NCBI GenBank assembly: GCA_049687015.1
Contig: JBAVIP010000035.1
Span: 62,001 to 126,000, forward strand
From: Methylotenera_A sp049687015
Lineage (GTDB): Bacteria; Pseudomonadota; Gammaproteobacteria; Burkholderiales; Methylophilaceae
DNA length: 64,000 nucleotides
Direction of reading: 5' to 3'
A program made the translations under genes and the position numbers. Below are positions 1-9,097 of the stretch, one piece after another. The notes beneath the pieces are model-generated. The model was not told the DNA's origin. It ran no database searches and saw nothing but the letters and a program-made list of their open reading frames with translations. Position 1 is the stretch's first letter, and each line of letters opens with the position of its first letter.

Positions 1-273
1 CCTGGCGATAAATTGTACGAGGGTATGGTGATTGGTATTCATAGCCGCGATAACGATTTAATCGTGAACCCAATTAAAGGTAAACAGCTAACTAACGTGC
101 GTTCTTCCGGCACTGATGAAGCGGTGCGTTTGATCACACCGATTGCATTAACCTTAGAATCAGCAGTAGAGTTTATTGATGATGATGAATTGGTAGAAAT
201 TACACCAAAAACCATTCGTATTCGTAAACGTTATTTGCTTGAGCATGAGCGCAAACGTTCGCTGAAAGAGTAG
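1..273 (+). CDS. typA: TypA/BipA ribosome-associated GTPase, C-terminal end (partial)
   Basis: The reading frame is open from base 1 and ends at TAG 271-273, so only the last 90 codons lie in the window. The peptide IGIHSRDND followed by NVRSSGTDEA and a basic tail is typical of the TypA C-terminal domain. TypA is a translational GTPase of the EF-G/LepA group that binds ribosomes and helps 50S assembly under stress; the GTPase domain lies upstream of the window. A strong terminator follows directly, so this is the end of its transcription unit. Confidence 0.92.
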   Translation, partial: PGDKLYEGMVIGIHSRDNDLIVNPIKGKQLTNVRSSGTDEAVRLITPIALTLESAVEFIDDDELVEITPKTIRIRKRYLLEHERKRSLKE

Positions 274-285
274 TTTTAGAAGTTT

Positions 286-312
286 AAAAAGCCAGCATTT
301 GCTGGCTTTTTT
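286..312 (+). terminator. Rho-independent terminator after typA
   Basis: AAAAAGCCAGC and GCTGGCTTTTT form an almost perfect stem around a short loop, ending in a T run, 13 bases after the typA stop. Confidence 0.9.
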
Positions 313-417
313 ATTGATTTTAGATAATCTTGGCAATTGTCAATAATGTCGCTTATTCGCAAAGCGTTTTTTTTAGCCCATCTTGCTAGCTTCGTGGTGT
401 ACAGATATTCCGCTGTG

Positions 418-423
418 TATAAT
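418..423 (+). promoter_or_regulatory. Probable -10 box for the Mla-type operon
   Basis: A perfect TATAAT lies 21 bases before the permease ATG, and a Shine-Dalgarno AGGGGAAA lies between them. The hexamer 17 bases upstream (TGGTGT) is a poor -35. The region from 313 to 417 shows nothing else recognisable. Confidence 0.5.
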
Positions 424-444
424 CACTATTAAAGGGGAAATTGA

Positions 445-1560
445 ATGGCCGCAGCTAGCTTTCGTGTTGCTCTGGATGACCAAGGTCTACGCCACATCCA
501 GCTTTTTGGTCAGTGGTCGTTGCGGGCACCATCAAATGACTTTGCCAAACTGAAAAAATCCTTACAGCCATTTTTCGCAGATACTTTCACAAGATGGGAT
601 TTGCAGGAAGTGGAACAGCTAGATGCCGCTGGTGCCTCTACCCTCTTATCTGGCTGGGGTAATAAACTCGATAGCAACATCTCTCTCAAGCCAGAACACG
701 CAGAACTTTTTAATACACTAATCAATTTAGCTAGACCGCCTGCTAAAAAAACAAAACGAGACTGGCTTTCGCCGCTTAATGGCTTGGGCAAAGGCGTGCT
801 CCACCTCATGCACCATTTCACTGAGTTTATTCGTTTGCTTATTTCACTACTAGTTGAAATTGCCTATCTGTTTCGCCGTCCACAAGATTTCCCCTGGCGT
901 GAATTCAGCGCTAATGTGTACAAAAGCGGCGTGAATGCCTTGCCGGTGACAGCTCTATTGGGCTTTATGATTGGTGTTGTCATGGGCTATTTAATGTCTA
1001 AGCAACTGCATGCGTTTGGCGCAGACATCTATATTGTCAATATTTTGGGGCTTAGCATTATCCGCGAACTCGGTCCTGTGCTGATGGCGGTGTTGGTCGC
1101 CGGCCGATCAGGTTCTGCGATGACCGCACAAATTGGCGTGATGCGTGTAACAGATGAGATTGACGCGCTGACTACAATGGGGATTTCACGTATTTTACGG
1201 GTTGTTCTGCCCAAAGTACTAGGGCTGACCTTTGTCGCGCCGTTACTGGTGTTGTGGACATCCAGTTGGACGCTCGCTGGTGGCGCTTTTGCGTCGAATT
1301 TGGAGCTGGGCATTAGCTATCGCTTCTTTTTTGATTATTTACCGATGGTTGTTCAGCCTGTGAACCTTACGCTAAGCCTGATCAAAGGTTTAATGTTTGG
1401 TTTTGTTGTGGCATTGGTCGCCTGTCACTTTGGCTTGCGTATCAAGCCTAATACCGAAAGCTTAAGCAACAGCACAACTAGTTCTGTGGTAACAGCGATA
1501 TCCGGAGTGATTCTGGTCAATGCCTGGTTTGCAATTTTAACGCGCGGTATCGGCGTATGA
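445..1560 (+). CDS. MlaE-family ABC transporter permease with N-terminal STAS-like domain
   Basis: 371 aa inner-membrane permease of an Mla-type phospholipid ABC transporter. Residues about 1-95 look like a STAS domain (RWDLQEVEQLDAAGASTLL near 50-68). The permease domain occupies about 150-371 with several membrane segments and the MlaE hallmark RELGPVLMAVLVAGRSGSA at 207-225. E. coli MlaE lacks the N-terminal domain and keeps STAS function on separate MlaB; here the two appear fused. The ATG is preceded by AGGGGAAA. The stop overlaps the next ATG by four bases (ATGA), so the two are translationally coupled. Substrate not shown by the sequence; lipid transport is inferred from the family. 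Confidence 0.88.
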   Translation: MAAASFRVALDDQGLRHIQLFGQWSLRAPSNDFAKLKKSLQPFFADTFTRWDLQEVEQLDAAGASTLLSGWGNKLDSNISLKPEHAELFNTLINLARPPAKKTKRDWLSPLNGLGKGVLHLMHHFTEFIRLLISLLVEIAYLFRRPQDFPWREFSANVYKSGVNALPVTALLGFMIGVVMGYLMSKQLHAFGADIYIVNILGLSIIRELGPVLMAVLVAGRSGSAMTAQIGVMRVTDEIDALTTMGISRILRVVLPKVLGLTFVAPLLVLWTSSWTLAGGAFASNLELGISYRFFFDYLPMVVQPVNLTLSLIKGLMFGFVVALVACHFGLRIKPNTESLSNSTTSSVVTAISGVILVNAWFAILTRGIGV

Positions 1561-2360
1561 GCGAGGGTTCTGTTCAAAGCACTCCGCGTGAGGATATTCC
1601 AGATCAGGATGTCATCTGTGACATACAGAATGTTTGCACGGAATTTGGCGACAATATCGTGCACCATAATCTCAACTTAAAAGTTAAACATGGGGATATC
1701 ACTGCCTTAGTGGGTAGATCTGGCTGTGGTAAAACAACATTATTGCGGCATATTATAGGACTAACCAGACCCAAAAGCGGCAACGTGCTATTGTTCGGAG
1801 AAAACCTGCACGCCATGGAACGTGTAGCGCAACGGCGCCTGATGAATCGGTTTGGTGTGCTGTTTCAGCAAGGTGCCTTATTTTCAGCGCTTTCAGTATT
1901 CGACAATATTGCTTTTCCGTTACGCGAACTAAAACAATTTGATGAATCGGTGATCTACCGATTGGTGATGCACAAGCTGGCACTGGTTGAGCTTGAGCCG
2001 CGCGACGCAGACCTGCTACCGGCTGAGATTTCTGGCGGCATGGTGAAACGCGTAGGGCTCGCACGGGCACTTGCACTAGAGCCTGAACTGTTGGTACTTG
2101 ATGAACCCACGGCGGGGCTAGACCCTGACCGCAGTCATAATTTTATCGATCTTGTTAAGCAACTCAAAAAATCCCTGGGATTAACCGTGCTGTTTGTCAC
2201 TCATGATATGGATACCCTGGCCTCACTTGCCGAGCGTGTGGCGGTATTAGAAGATAAACACATTATTGCAGATTGCCCATTACGGGAACTCGCTGGAATT
2301 GATCACCCGTTTATTATCAATTTCTTCCAAAGTATCCGTAGCAGGCTTGAGAGATTATAA
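1557..2360 (+). CDS. MlaF-family ABC transporter ATP-binding protein
   Basis: 267 aa cytoplasmic ATPase of the Mla-type system. Walker A GRSGCGKTT is at 53-61. The signature is ISGGMVKRVGLARAL, with Met after SGG as in MlaF proteins, and Walker B plus D-loop is LLVLDEPTAGLDP. It lies between the permease and the MCE gene in the usual order of these operons. About 20 residues precede the conserved domain; the GTG/ATG overlap with the permease stop fixes the start reasonably well. Confidence 0.9.
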   Translation: MSEGSVQSTPREDIPDQDVICDIQNVCTEFGDNIVHHNLNLKVKHGDITALVGRSGCGKTTLLRHIIGLTRPKSGNVLLFGENLHAMERVAQRRLMNRFGVLFQQGALFSALSVFDNIAFPLRELKQFDESVIYRLVMHKLALVELEPRDADLLPAEISGGMVKRVGLARALALEPELLVLDEPTAGLDPDRSHNFIDLVKQLKKSLGLTVLFVTHDMDTLASLAERVAVLEDKHIIADCPLRELAGIDHPFIINFFQSIRSRLERL

Positions 2361-2366
2361 TAAAGC

Positions 2367-3317
2367 ATGGAAAACCGAGCTTATGCAATTGCAGTTGGTG
2401 TATTCACTCTGGTGCTTGGAATAGGCATGGCTTTCGCATATTGGTGGATTAATGGTTCGCAGCAGGCGCGTACGGAATACACCATAAGCTCTCAATTGCC
2501 TGTCACTGGCTTAAGCGCAGAAGGCACCGTTAAGTTTCGTGGTGTAGATATCGGCAAAGTAACAGAAATTTCACTAGACCCATCTTCGCAAACTACAATA
2601 CTGATTAACATTGAAGTTGCAGAAAATTTAAAGCTCAGCAGAGGGGCTTACGCTGAGCTTCGTCGGCAAGGGATAACTGGGCTTGCTTATATTGATCTAA
2701 ATGACGAGAGCAAAAACGCACCTGCGCTGCCAGCCGGCAGCATTATTCCGCTTAGGCCAACGCTTGTGGATAATCTACTGTCCAAAGGCCCGGAACTCTT
2801 GGCACAGCTTGAAGTGCTTCTGAAAAACAGTAGCCAGTTCACTGCATCGGCCAACCGGGTTTTGACAAATGTTGATGTTCAGAGACTGAATAATACCATT
2901 GCAAATTTTGAAAAGGCCTCTGAGAAAGCTTTGCCTGTAATCAATTCCGCAGCCATTATGTTCAATAATGCCAATAAAATGGTGTCCGGGAAAAATCAGG
3001 CACAACTCGCACAAACATTAGAAAGCGCGCAACAGACTTTTGATGCTACAAGACCGCTCATCAATGAACTCAGCCTGACCACTAAAAAAATCTACAATAC
3101 AGCCGATCAAATTGAAATCAGCACCAACCAACTCACCAACACGCTTGAGAATGAAACCTTTCCGCAGTTACATACACTGACTCAAAACATGAATCATGAT
3201 GTACTTAATTTTAATCAGCTTGTCGATTTGCTTAAAGACAATCCACAAAGCCTGATTTTTGGCGCCCCAGAGGCCATGCCTGGCCCTGGTGAGGCTGGCT
3301 TTAAACCCAAACCCTGA
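2367..3317 (+). CDS. MCE-domain (MlaD-like) periplasmic substrate-binding protein
   Basis: 316 aa. One N-terminal membrane segment (about 7-28) is followed by an MCE domain (about 38-115, with GLSAEGTVKFRGVDIGKV) and a long helical C-terminal part. MCE proteins form hexameric rings that carry lipids across the periplasm. The C-terminal extension makes it longer than E. coli MlaD (183 aa), like PqiB/YebT-related or betaproteobacterial versions. It starts six bases after the ATPase stop. Confidence 0.88.
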   Translation: MENRAYAIAVGVFTLVLGIGMAFAYWWINGSQQARTEYTISSQLPVTGLSAEGTVKFRGVDIGKVTEISLDPSSQTTILINIEVAENLKLSRGAYAELRRQGITGLAYIDLNDESKNAPALPAGSIIPLRPTLVDNLLSKGPELLAQLEVLLKNSSQFTASANRVLTNVDVQRLNNTIANFEKASEKALPVINSAAIMFNNANKMVSGKNQAQLAQTLESAQQTFDATRPLINELSLTTKKIYNTADQIEISTNQLTNTLENETFPQLHTLTQNMNHDVLNFNQLVDLLKDNPQSLIFGAPEAMPGPGEAGFKPKP

Positions 3318-3325
3318 GGCTTTTT

Positions 3326-3910
3326 ATGCGCCCATTATTGATCTTATTATTTATTACATTGCTAGGTGGTTGTGTTGCTAACAAATCCAGGCCAAGCCCA
3401 GCTGTTTACGATTTTGGACTGGCTGCAGCATCAGCAAATGAGCCGCAGACCGCAACACAATTTCTCATCGAGGATATCAGCGCACCGGAGTCTTTCAATA
3501 ATAACCGCATCAGATACCGTTTGAATTACGAAAACGCAGCACGTGTTTATAGCTATACCGAGAGCCGCTGGCTGGCACCGCCGGCCGAACTGCTTACGCA
3601 CAGACTGAGAATGCTGGTCAATGCCACGTCTGGCGCGCAAAACTGCACGCTTAAAATACAATTGGCAACTTTTGATCATGTTTTTGACAGTCCGGATGCA
3701 AGCAAGGGCGTGATTATTTTGTTTGCCGAGCTGGTCAATACAAAAACACGTAAATCTGTGATGAGCCAACGCATTGAGGAGTCTGTGGTTGCATCATCGC
3801 AGGATGCCAAAGGCGGTATCGCCGCGTTAAAAAGCGCAGGCGATAAAGCGCTTATTAACACATTGGCATGGGGGAAATCCGCTGCAGAGGCTTCAGCGGC
3901 CTGCCACTGA
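3326..3910 (+). CDS. ABC-type transport auxiliary lipoprotein (PqiC/DUF330-like)
   Basis: 194 aa. A short signal peptide ends in lipobox LLGGC, so the mature protein starts at Cys16 and is a lipoprotein. The N-terminal YDFG...A pattern and the C-terminal ALKSAGDKALINTLAWG resemble the auxiliary lipoproteins (PqiC family) that partner MCE proteins at the outer membrane. It is the last gene of the four-gene transporter operon, eight bases after the MCE stop. No clear hairpin terminator follows. Confidence 0.8.
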   Translation: MRPLLILLFITLLGGCVANKSRPSPAVYDFGLAAASANEPQTATQFLIEDISAPESFNNNRIRYRLNYENAARVYSYTESRWLAPPAELLTHRLRMLVNATSGAQNCTLKIQLATFDHVFDSPDASKGVIILFAELVNTKTRKSVMSQRIEESVVASSQDAKGGIAALKSAGDKALINTLAWGKSAAEASAACH

Positions 3911-3978
3911 GTTTAAGCGCTGATTTGGCTTTCAACCATCATTCTGAATCAAGTCATAATCTATTAAAATCAAATGAT

Positions 3979-5199
3979 TTATTGATAACGTAGCGCTTCG
4001 ATAGGGTTCATGCGCGCTGCTTTGCGTGCCGGGTAAAAACCAAAAAATATGCCAACACCGGCGGCCACGGCAAAGGCAATCATCACTGAGTTTCCAGAGA
4101 TGACTACAGCGGCTTGAGTTAGCTTGTTGACCAGCATTGCCCCAGTGACGCCGATAAACAGGCCTATCAGGCAGCCAATCACAGAAATGACGATGGCTTC
4201 TAGTAAAAACTGCAAGAGAATATCGCGCTCGCGAGCACCGATCGCCATGCGAATGCCGATTTCACGGGTGCGCTCGGTGACAGAAACCAGCATGATATTC
4301 ATAATGCCAATGCCGCCAACCAGTAGCGAAACCGATGCAATTGCACCTAGTAATAAAGACATGGTGCGTGTAGTTTCTGCCGCTGAATTGGCAACTGCGG
4401 TGAGATTACGTACGTTAAAATCACTATCTGAGCCTTCACGAATATTGTGGCGTTGATTTAATAAGCCATTAATGTTTTGTTCTACCATTGGCATTAATTC
4501 TGGCGTACTCGCTTGCACCATAATTTGGCGAACACTGCCTGCAAATTGGTTGCCGAGAATCTTGCGTTGCGCTGTTGTTAGCGGAACGATGATGGTGTCA
4601 TCCTGATCTCGACCGTCCAAGCTTTGGCCTTTGTCCTTCAAAACACCCAGCACCACAAAAGGGTTTTGTTTGATACGGATGGTTTTGCCTACGGGATCAG
4701 TATCACCAAATATATTCTCCACGACTGTTTTGCCGACGAGCGCCACTCGGGTGGCTGAGCGCATATCAGAATCAGAAAACACATAACCTTCATCTAAATC
4801 CCAGCCGCGTATCTCTAAATAGGTGGGTGTGGTACCAATGATACTGGTGCTCCAGTTATTGTTACCAAAAACAACTTGGGCATTACCCATGCTAATAGGT
4901 GCGACGTTGCTAACGCCATCTAGCTCGCTAATCGCGCTTGCGTCGTTCACAGTAAGCGTACTGGTGCCACCGCTGCCAGATCGGGCACCGCCAGCAGTAA
5001 ACGAGCCAGAAAGCACAATGAAAATATTGCTACCCATGGCATTGATAGATTGTTTGACGGATTCCTGCGCGCCTTGTCCAACAGCCATCATAAGCACAAC
5101 CGCACCTACGCCAATCATCATGCCTAGCATTGTCAGGAAGGTGCGCAGACGGTTGGCGCCCATGGCCCGCCAGGCTTCACCCAGCATGGCAGAGAACAT
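3979..5199 (-). CDS. MacB-type ABC permease (separate from its ATPase)
   Basis: 406 aa inner-membrane protein. One membrane segment lies near residues 20-42, then a periplasmic MacB_PCD domain (about 45-240), then three membrane segments of the FtsX domain (about 280-395) with GGIGIMNIMLVSVTERTREI and a terminal NPIEALRYQ. In E. coli the MacB ATPase and permease are one polypeptide; here the permease is its own gene, 13 bases after the ATPase gene. It probably exports an antimicrobial, siderophore or peptide together with the MacA-like and TolC-like proteins; the substrate cannot be read from sequence. Confidence 0.88.
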   Translation of the reverse strand: MFSAMLGEAWRAMGANRLRTFLTMLGMMIGVGAVVLMMAVGQGAQESVKQSINAMGSNIFIVLSGSFTAGGARSGSGGTSTLTVNDASAISELDGVSNVAPISMGNAQVVFGNNNWSTSIIGTTPTYLEIRGWDLDEGYVFSDSDMRSATRVALVGKTVVENIFGDTDPVGKTIRIKQNPFVVLGVLKDKGQSLDGRDQDDTIIVPLTTAQRKILGNQFAGSVRQIMVQASTPELMPMVEQNINGLLNQRHNIREGSDSDFNVRNLTAVANSAAETTRTMSLLLGAIASVSLLVGGIGIMNIMLVSVTERTREIGIRMAIGARERDILLQFLLEAIVISVIGCLIGLFIGVTGAMLVNKLTQAAVVISGNSVMIAFAVAAGVGIFFGFYPARKAARMNPIEALRYQ

Positions 5200-5212
5200 T
5201 ATTTAGACCTCA

Positions 5213-5938
5213 TCAATTTTGCACCTCTGCGCTAGCGGTATTTTCGATTATTTCGCTATGGATATCTTGCACGATACGCCCATCTAAAAAGCGTATTTGG
5301 CGACTTGCATGTGCGGCAATATCGGATTCGTGTGTCACTAAAATGATTGAAATGCCTTCGGCATTTAATTCTGAAAAGAGCGACATGATTTCCTTACTGG
5401 TTACGCTATCTAGATTACCGGTTGGCTCATCGGCGAGTATTAGTCTGGGGTGATTCACCAGCGCGCGGGCTATGGCGACACGTTGTTGTTGGCCGCCGGA
5501 AATCTGGTTGGGCAAAGAATGAATATACTGGCCTAAACCCACTTTTTCCAGCAAAGCCTTAGCGCGCGCCTGACGCTGTACCTTGTCTATGCCTGAATAT
5601 ACCAACGGCAACGCGACGTTATCCAGCAAACTGGCGCGAGATAGCAGATTAAAGCCTTGAAACACAAAGCCTATGGTCTGATTTCGTATTTTGGCTAGCG
5701 TATTGCTATCAAGCTCGGCAATCTGATGGCCATTGAGCGCATACTGGCCGCTGGTAGGTTTATCTAAACAACCGAGTATGTTCATGAATGTGGATTTTCC
5801 TGAACCAGATGGACCCATGATGGCAATAAAATCTCCAGTTTCCATACTGAAATTAACCTGTTTTAATACAGAGATTGGGCCCGCGGCAGTCTGATAATCT
5901 TTATTCAGATCACGCACTAAAACAAGGCGTTGCGCCAT
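5213..5938 (-). CDS. MacB-type ABC transporter ATP-binding protein
   Basis: 241 aa ATPase of the LolD/MacB group. Walker A is GPSGSGKST at 42-50, signature ISGGQQQRVAIARAL and Walker B LILADEPTGNLD. Its start codon shares one base with the adaptor stop (TAATG), showing tight coupling in the tolC-macA-macB operon. Confidence 0.9.
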   Translation of the reverse strand: MAQRLVLVRDLNKDYQTAAGPISVLKQVNFSMETGDFIAIMGPSGSGKSTFMNILGCLDKPTSGQYALNGHQIAELDSNTLAKIRNQTIGFVFQGFNLLSRASLLDNVALPLVYSGIDKVQRQARAKALLEKVGLGQYIHSLPNQISGGQQQRVAIARALVNHPRLILADEPTGNLDSVTSKEIMSLFSELNAEGISIILVTHESDIAAHASRQIRFLDGRIVQDIHSEIIENTASAEVQN

Positions 5939-7137
5939 TAAAACATCCTGAAGCGCATGTTGCTGGTGGGAGCGGGCGACGCTTCGTCATTAGCCTGATT
6001 TTCACCAACAATCACTTTGTCGTTTACTTTAAGATCGTTACTGGAAATTTCGGTAAATCGACCATCGGAGATACCTACTTTAACGCGTATAGGTATTAGT
6101 TTCCCATCTTTGATGACATAAACCTTTCCACTCGAAATATTATCTTGGCCGGATTTTTTCTTGCCTCGACCTTGACCATTTCCGCGCGTCGCGTTGCCTG
6201 CTTGGCTCTCGTCTTGCTTAGGTTTAAAACGCAATGCTGCATTAGGTGTAAGCAGCACATTATCGTGCTTGGCCACCATAATATTGACGTATGCAGTCAT
6301 GCCTGGCAGTAGTACTTTATCAGGATTGTCGACAGAAACCACCACATTGTAGGTGACGACGTTGGCAGTGACGGTTGGGTTGAGCCGCAGCTGTTTGACA
6401 ACGCCTTCAAAATTGCGGTTGGGGAAGGCATCTACGTTAAATTTTGCTTTTTGACCGACTTTGATATTGCCAATATCTGCCTCGGCAAAACTGGAATCAA
6501 TTTGCATTTTGGATAAGTCTTGTGCAATTTTGATTAATGTTGGTGTTTGAAAGCTTGCAGCAACGGTTTGTCCCACATCAACAACACGATCCACTACAAC
6601 GCCGGAAACTGGCGAGCGTATAATCGAGTAACTTAGGTTGGTTTGATCTCGACGTAATTGACCACGTGCTGTATCGAGTTGAGCCTGAGAAGATTTTAGT
6701 GCTTGGATTGATTGGTCAAGTTCCTGTTTTGAAACATATTCCTGCGCAAATAGGGAGCGCATACGAACTTCATTGGCTTTGGCTAGATCTACAGAGGCTT
6801 GTGCGTTGCGCACATTACCTTGGGATTGAGCAATCTGAGCCGTAAATAAGGAATCATCTAGTTCCAATAGTATTTGGCCTTTTTCAACATGGTCGTTGAA
6901 GTCGACATATAACTTATTTACACGGCCAGAAACTTGTGTGCCGACACTAATCAATGTGACAGGATTGAGCGTGCCATTCGCCGAAACGCTTTGTGCTACG
7001 TCACCTTGAGTGATTTCCTGTAAACGATAGAGTTGCTCTGGCTGTTGTATTTTGCTTTTTTTATAGTAGTAGAAGCCACCGCCTGCTAAGCCAAGCAATA
7101 TAATTGCGACTGTGGTTTTTTTTATGATGCCGTTCAT
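5938..7137 (-). CDS. MacA-like periplasmic adaptor of a tripartite ABC exporter
   Basis: 399 aa. A membrane anchor lies at about 8-24. A lipoyl/hairpin segment starts with VSANGTLNPVTLISVGTQVS, followed by a long coiled coil (about 95-165) and beta-barrel domains. It would link the inner-membrane MacB-type pump to TolC. A Gln/Gly/Lys-rich insert (about 310-335, GNGQGRGKKKSGQ) in the C-terminal part is unusual. It overlaps the upstream TolC-like gene by four bases. Confidence 0.88.
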   Translation of the reverse strand: MNGIIKKTTVAIILLGLAGGGFYYYKKSKIQQPEQLYRLQEITQGDVAQSVSANGTLNPVTLISVGTQVSGRVNKLYVDFNDHVEKGQILLELDDSLFTAQIAQSQGNVRNAQASVDLAKANEVRMRSLFAQEYVSKQELDQSIQALKSSQAQLDTARGQLRRDQTNLSYSIIRSPVSGVVVDRVVDVGQTVAASFQTPTLIKIAQDLSKMQIDSSFAEADIGNIKVGQKAKFNVDAFPNRNFEGVVKQLRLNPTVTANVVTYNVVVSVDNPDKVLLPGMTAYVNIMVAKHDNVLLTPNAALRFKPKQDESQAGNATRGNGQGRGKKKSGQDNISSGKVYVIKDGKLIPIRVKVGISDGRFTEISSNDLKVNDKVIVGENQANDEASPAPTSNMRFRMF

Positions 7138-8630
7138 GGCTGACTTTCTAATGGTGACGTTTCTAAACCAGTTTGTTGATTTTTACCCTCAGGTAGTGAT
7201 TGAATCATGGCGTTATCGAGCCCGCCCATCGATTGCGCCAGTGTGGCGCGAGCTATATTCCAGTTGAGATTGGCTTGAATCTGTTGTTGCCGGGCGCTTG
7301 CCAGCGCGCTCTGCGCATTGATGCTATCCAGTATATTGCCAACGCCAGCCTTATAACGCCCCAGTGCCACGCGTGATGACTCCTCTGCGCTACTGACCAG
7401 CACCGCTGCAGCACGCATGGATTCATTTGCGGTGCGCAAGCTTTGATAAGCGCGCCAAACATCCAACGAAATCTGTAAGCGCAATTGATCTCGCTGCGCC
7501 GCTCGAACTTCAGCATTGGCTTCCGCTGAACGAATCTTGTAGCTTGGGCCATAGCCACTGAAGATGGGAATGGAAACTGTGACGCCCAAGGCCGAATTGC
7601 TGCCGAATGATTGATTGCTGCCATCCTGTAAATTGTTGGAAACAGCCACTGATACAGTTGGTTTAGATGCAGCACGGCTGGCCTCTACGCTGGCTTGAGC
7701 AGCCTTTACTTGTGCTTCACTGGCAATCAAATCGGGACGACGAGTGCGCGCTTGTTCAATCAAGGCGTTGATATCCTGATCTATGCTTGTTGGCGGTTGA
7801 ATCGATGCGCTTGCAGCCAACTTGAGAGGCTGATTTGCAGCCAAGCCCATTACATTCGCCAGCGCACCATAAGCAGTTTTTAGATTGCCTTCAGTGGTGA
7901 TTCGTGTCAGGCTATTTTGCGCGTAAAGGGTCTGTGCCTGTAATTTATCTGCAGGTGTTGCTACGCCTGCTTTATAACGCGCTTCTGCAGCCTTGTAGCT
8001 TTCCTCACTGGCACGCTCTGACTCGCGTGCAGCATCCACAGCAGCCATATTGGCTTGCACTTGGTAGTATGACTGAATGGCATTGAGCAATACATTCTGC
8101 ACGATACTGCTTTGCGTAGCACTGGCAGCCTGCAGCAGCTGGCGCGCATTTTCCAGATTAGCATTACGATTGCCAAAATCATACAACAGGTAAGAGGCTA
8201 CGATGTTGTTACTCAGGTTGCTATAGGGGTTGCTGCGTGTTGGCTGCTCAGGATGAGCTACATTCAAATTACCGGAAACGTTGTCATTCACTGAGGGCAG
8301 GTATGCGGATTTTGCGATACCAACCTGGGCAGCCTGAATTCTGGCACTGGCATAGGCTTCGCGTGTTTGAGGGTTATTACATAAGGCTGCCTCAGCAACA
8401 TCGGCCAATGTGAGCACTTTGTCATAGTTAGCAGTGGCACAGGCGGAACCCTCTAAATAGCCAGTAGGAATCGCCGGTGGCGTAAATGCCTCCGTTTTAA
8501 GTGGGTCGTTACTTTTATACCAAATCGAGTCGTCAGCGAATGTTATGTTTGATTGCCATAAAAGAGCGCAACCCAATAAAAAATACAATGGGTTAGCTTT
8601 GAGTTTTAGTTGCAGTATTCTTTTTAGCAT
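7134..8630 (-). CDS. TolC-family outer membrane channel protein
   Basis: 498 aa. The signal peptide is cleaved after about residue 32 (SNITFA). Two tandem outer-membrane-efflux repeats follow, each with the helical pattern typical of TolC (RYKAGVATPADKLQAQTLYA in the first, RYKAGVGNILDSINAQSALA in the second). It is the first gene of the exporter operon. No strong Shine-Dalgarno is visible before the ATG. Confidence 0.88.
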   Translation of the reverse strand: MLKRILQLKLKANPLYFLLGCALLWQSNITFADDSIWYKSNDPLKTEAFTPPAIPTGYLEGSACATANYDKVLTLADVAEAALCNNPQTREAYASARIQAAQVGIAKSAYLPSVNDNVSGNLNVAHPEQPTRSNPYSNLSNNIVASYLLYDFGNRNANLENARQLLQAASATQSSIVQNVLLNAIQSYYQVQANMAAVDAARESERASEESYKAAEARYKAGVATPADKLQAQTLYAQNSLTRITTEGNLKTAYGALANVMGLAANQPLKLAASASIQPPTSIDQDINALIEQARTRRPDLIASEAQVKAAQASVEASRAASKPTVSVAVSNNLQDGSNQSFGSNSALGVTVSIPIFSGYGPSYKIRSAEANAEVRAAQRDQLRLQISLDVWRAYQSLRTANESMRAAAVLVSSAEESSRVALGRYKAGVGNILDSINAQSALASARQQQIQANLNWNIARATLAQSMGGLDNAMIQSLPEGKNQQTGLETSPLESQP

Positions 8631-8675
8631 TTGAATTTGATTAGGTCACTAGATTAGACTTAGTTCCTTACAAAA

Positions 8676-8688
8676 ACACTGACAGTGT
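8676..8688. promoter_or_regulatory. Small palindrome upstream of the exporter operon, possible operator
   Basis: ACACT-GAC-AGTGT is a perfect 5-bp dyad with a 3-base centre, 46 bases before the TolC-family ATG on its upstream side. Exporter operons often have repressor sites here, but no regulator gene is adjacent and no good promoter hexamers were identified. The rest of 8631-8830 shows nothing recognisable. Confidence 0.3.
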
Positions 8689-8865
8689 AGAGACATAAGC
8701 CATTATGGTACATCAGGAGGATTGGTTGCGGGGATATGTTGCCACTTAAGCTGGTATTGTAGTATGTGTTAGCATAAACGTATGGCGAAAGTACAGGTTT
8801 ACATAAAAGCCTAAGCCTGCTTGGAATTTATTTAAAAAAACCAGTATACGCTGGGCAGACTTTAT

Positions 8866-8891
8866 AAAAAAACCAGCATATGCTGGTTTTT
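8866..8891 (-). terminator. Bidirectional terminator after tRNA-Ser
   Basis: AAAAACCAGCATATGCTGGTTTTT is a perfect palindrome with flanking A/T runs. It lies directly downstream of the tRNA gene on the minus strand. A decayed copy of the same hairpin (CCAGTATACGCTGG) sits 30 bases further on at about 8841-8854. Confidence 0.8.
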
Positions 8892-8893
8892 AG

Positions 8894-8984
8894 TGGCGGA
8901 AAGGGAGGGATTTGAACCCTCGATACGTCATAAACGTATGCCGGATTTCGAGTCCGGTGCATTCAGCCTCTCTGCCACCTTTCC
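8894..8984 (-). tRNA. tRNA-Ser(CGA), decodes UCG
   Basis: Read on the minus strand, GGAAAGG (5' end at 8984) pairs with CCTTTCC near the 3' end, followed by discriminator G and an encoded CCA. The anticodon stem CCGGA/TCCGG closes loop CTCGAAA with anticodon CGA. The long variable arm (CATACGTTTATGACGTATC region) is typical of a class II serine tRNA, and GGGTTCAAATCCC forms the T arm. Confidence 0.95.
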
Positions 8985-9024
8985 GAATTGCGTTAATTCT
9001 CGCATTAGAACAGCTAATAAATGA

Positions 9025-9061
9025 TGCTCTGCAAACCAGTATCCATGCGGGTTGCATGGCA
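9025..9061 (+). repeat. REP-like palindromic repeat, copy A
   Basis: 37-bp element with core CCAGTATCCATGCGGG, between GCTCTGCAAA and TTGCATGGCA. It differs from the copy at 47351 at about five positions. It lies between the ABC-F gene end and the tRNA gene. Confidence 0.75.
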
Positions 9062-9097
9062 TGTCATTTTTGGCTGTCAAATACCCTCATGCCAGGC

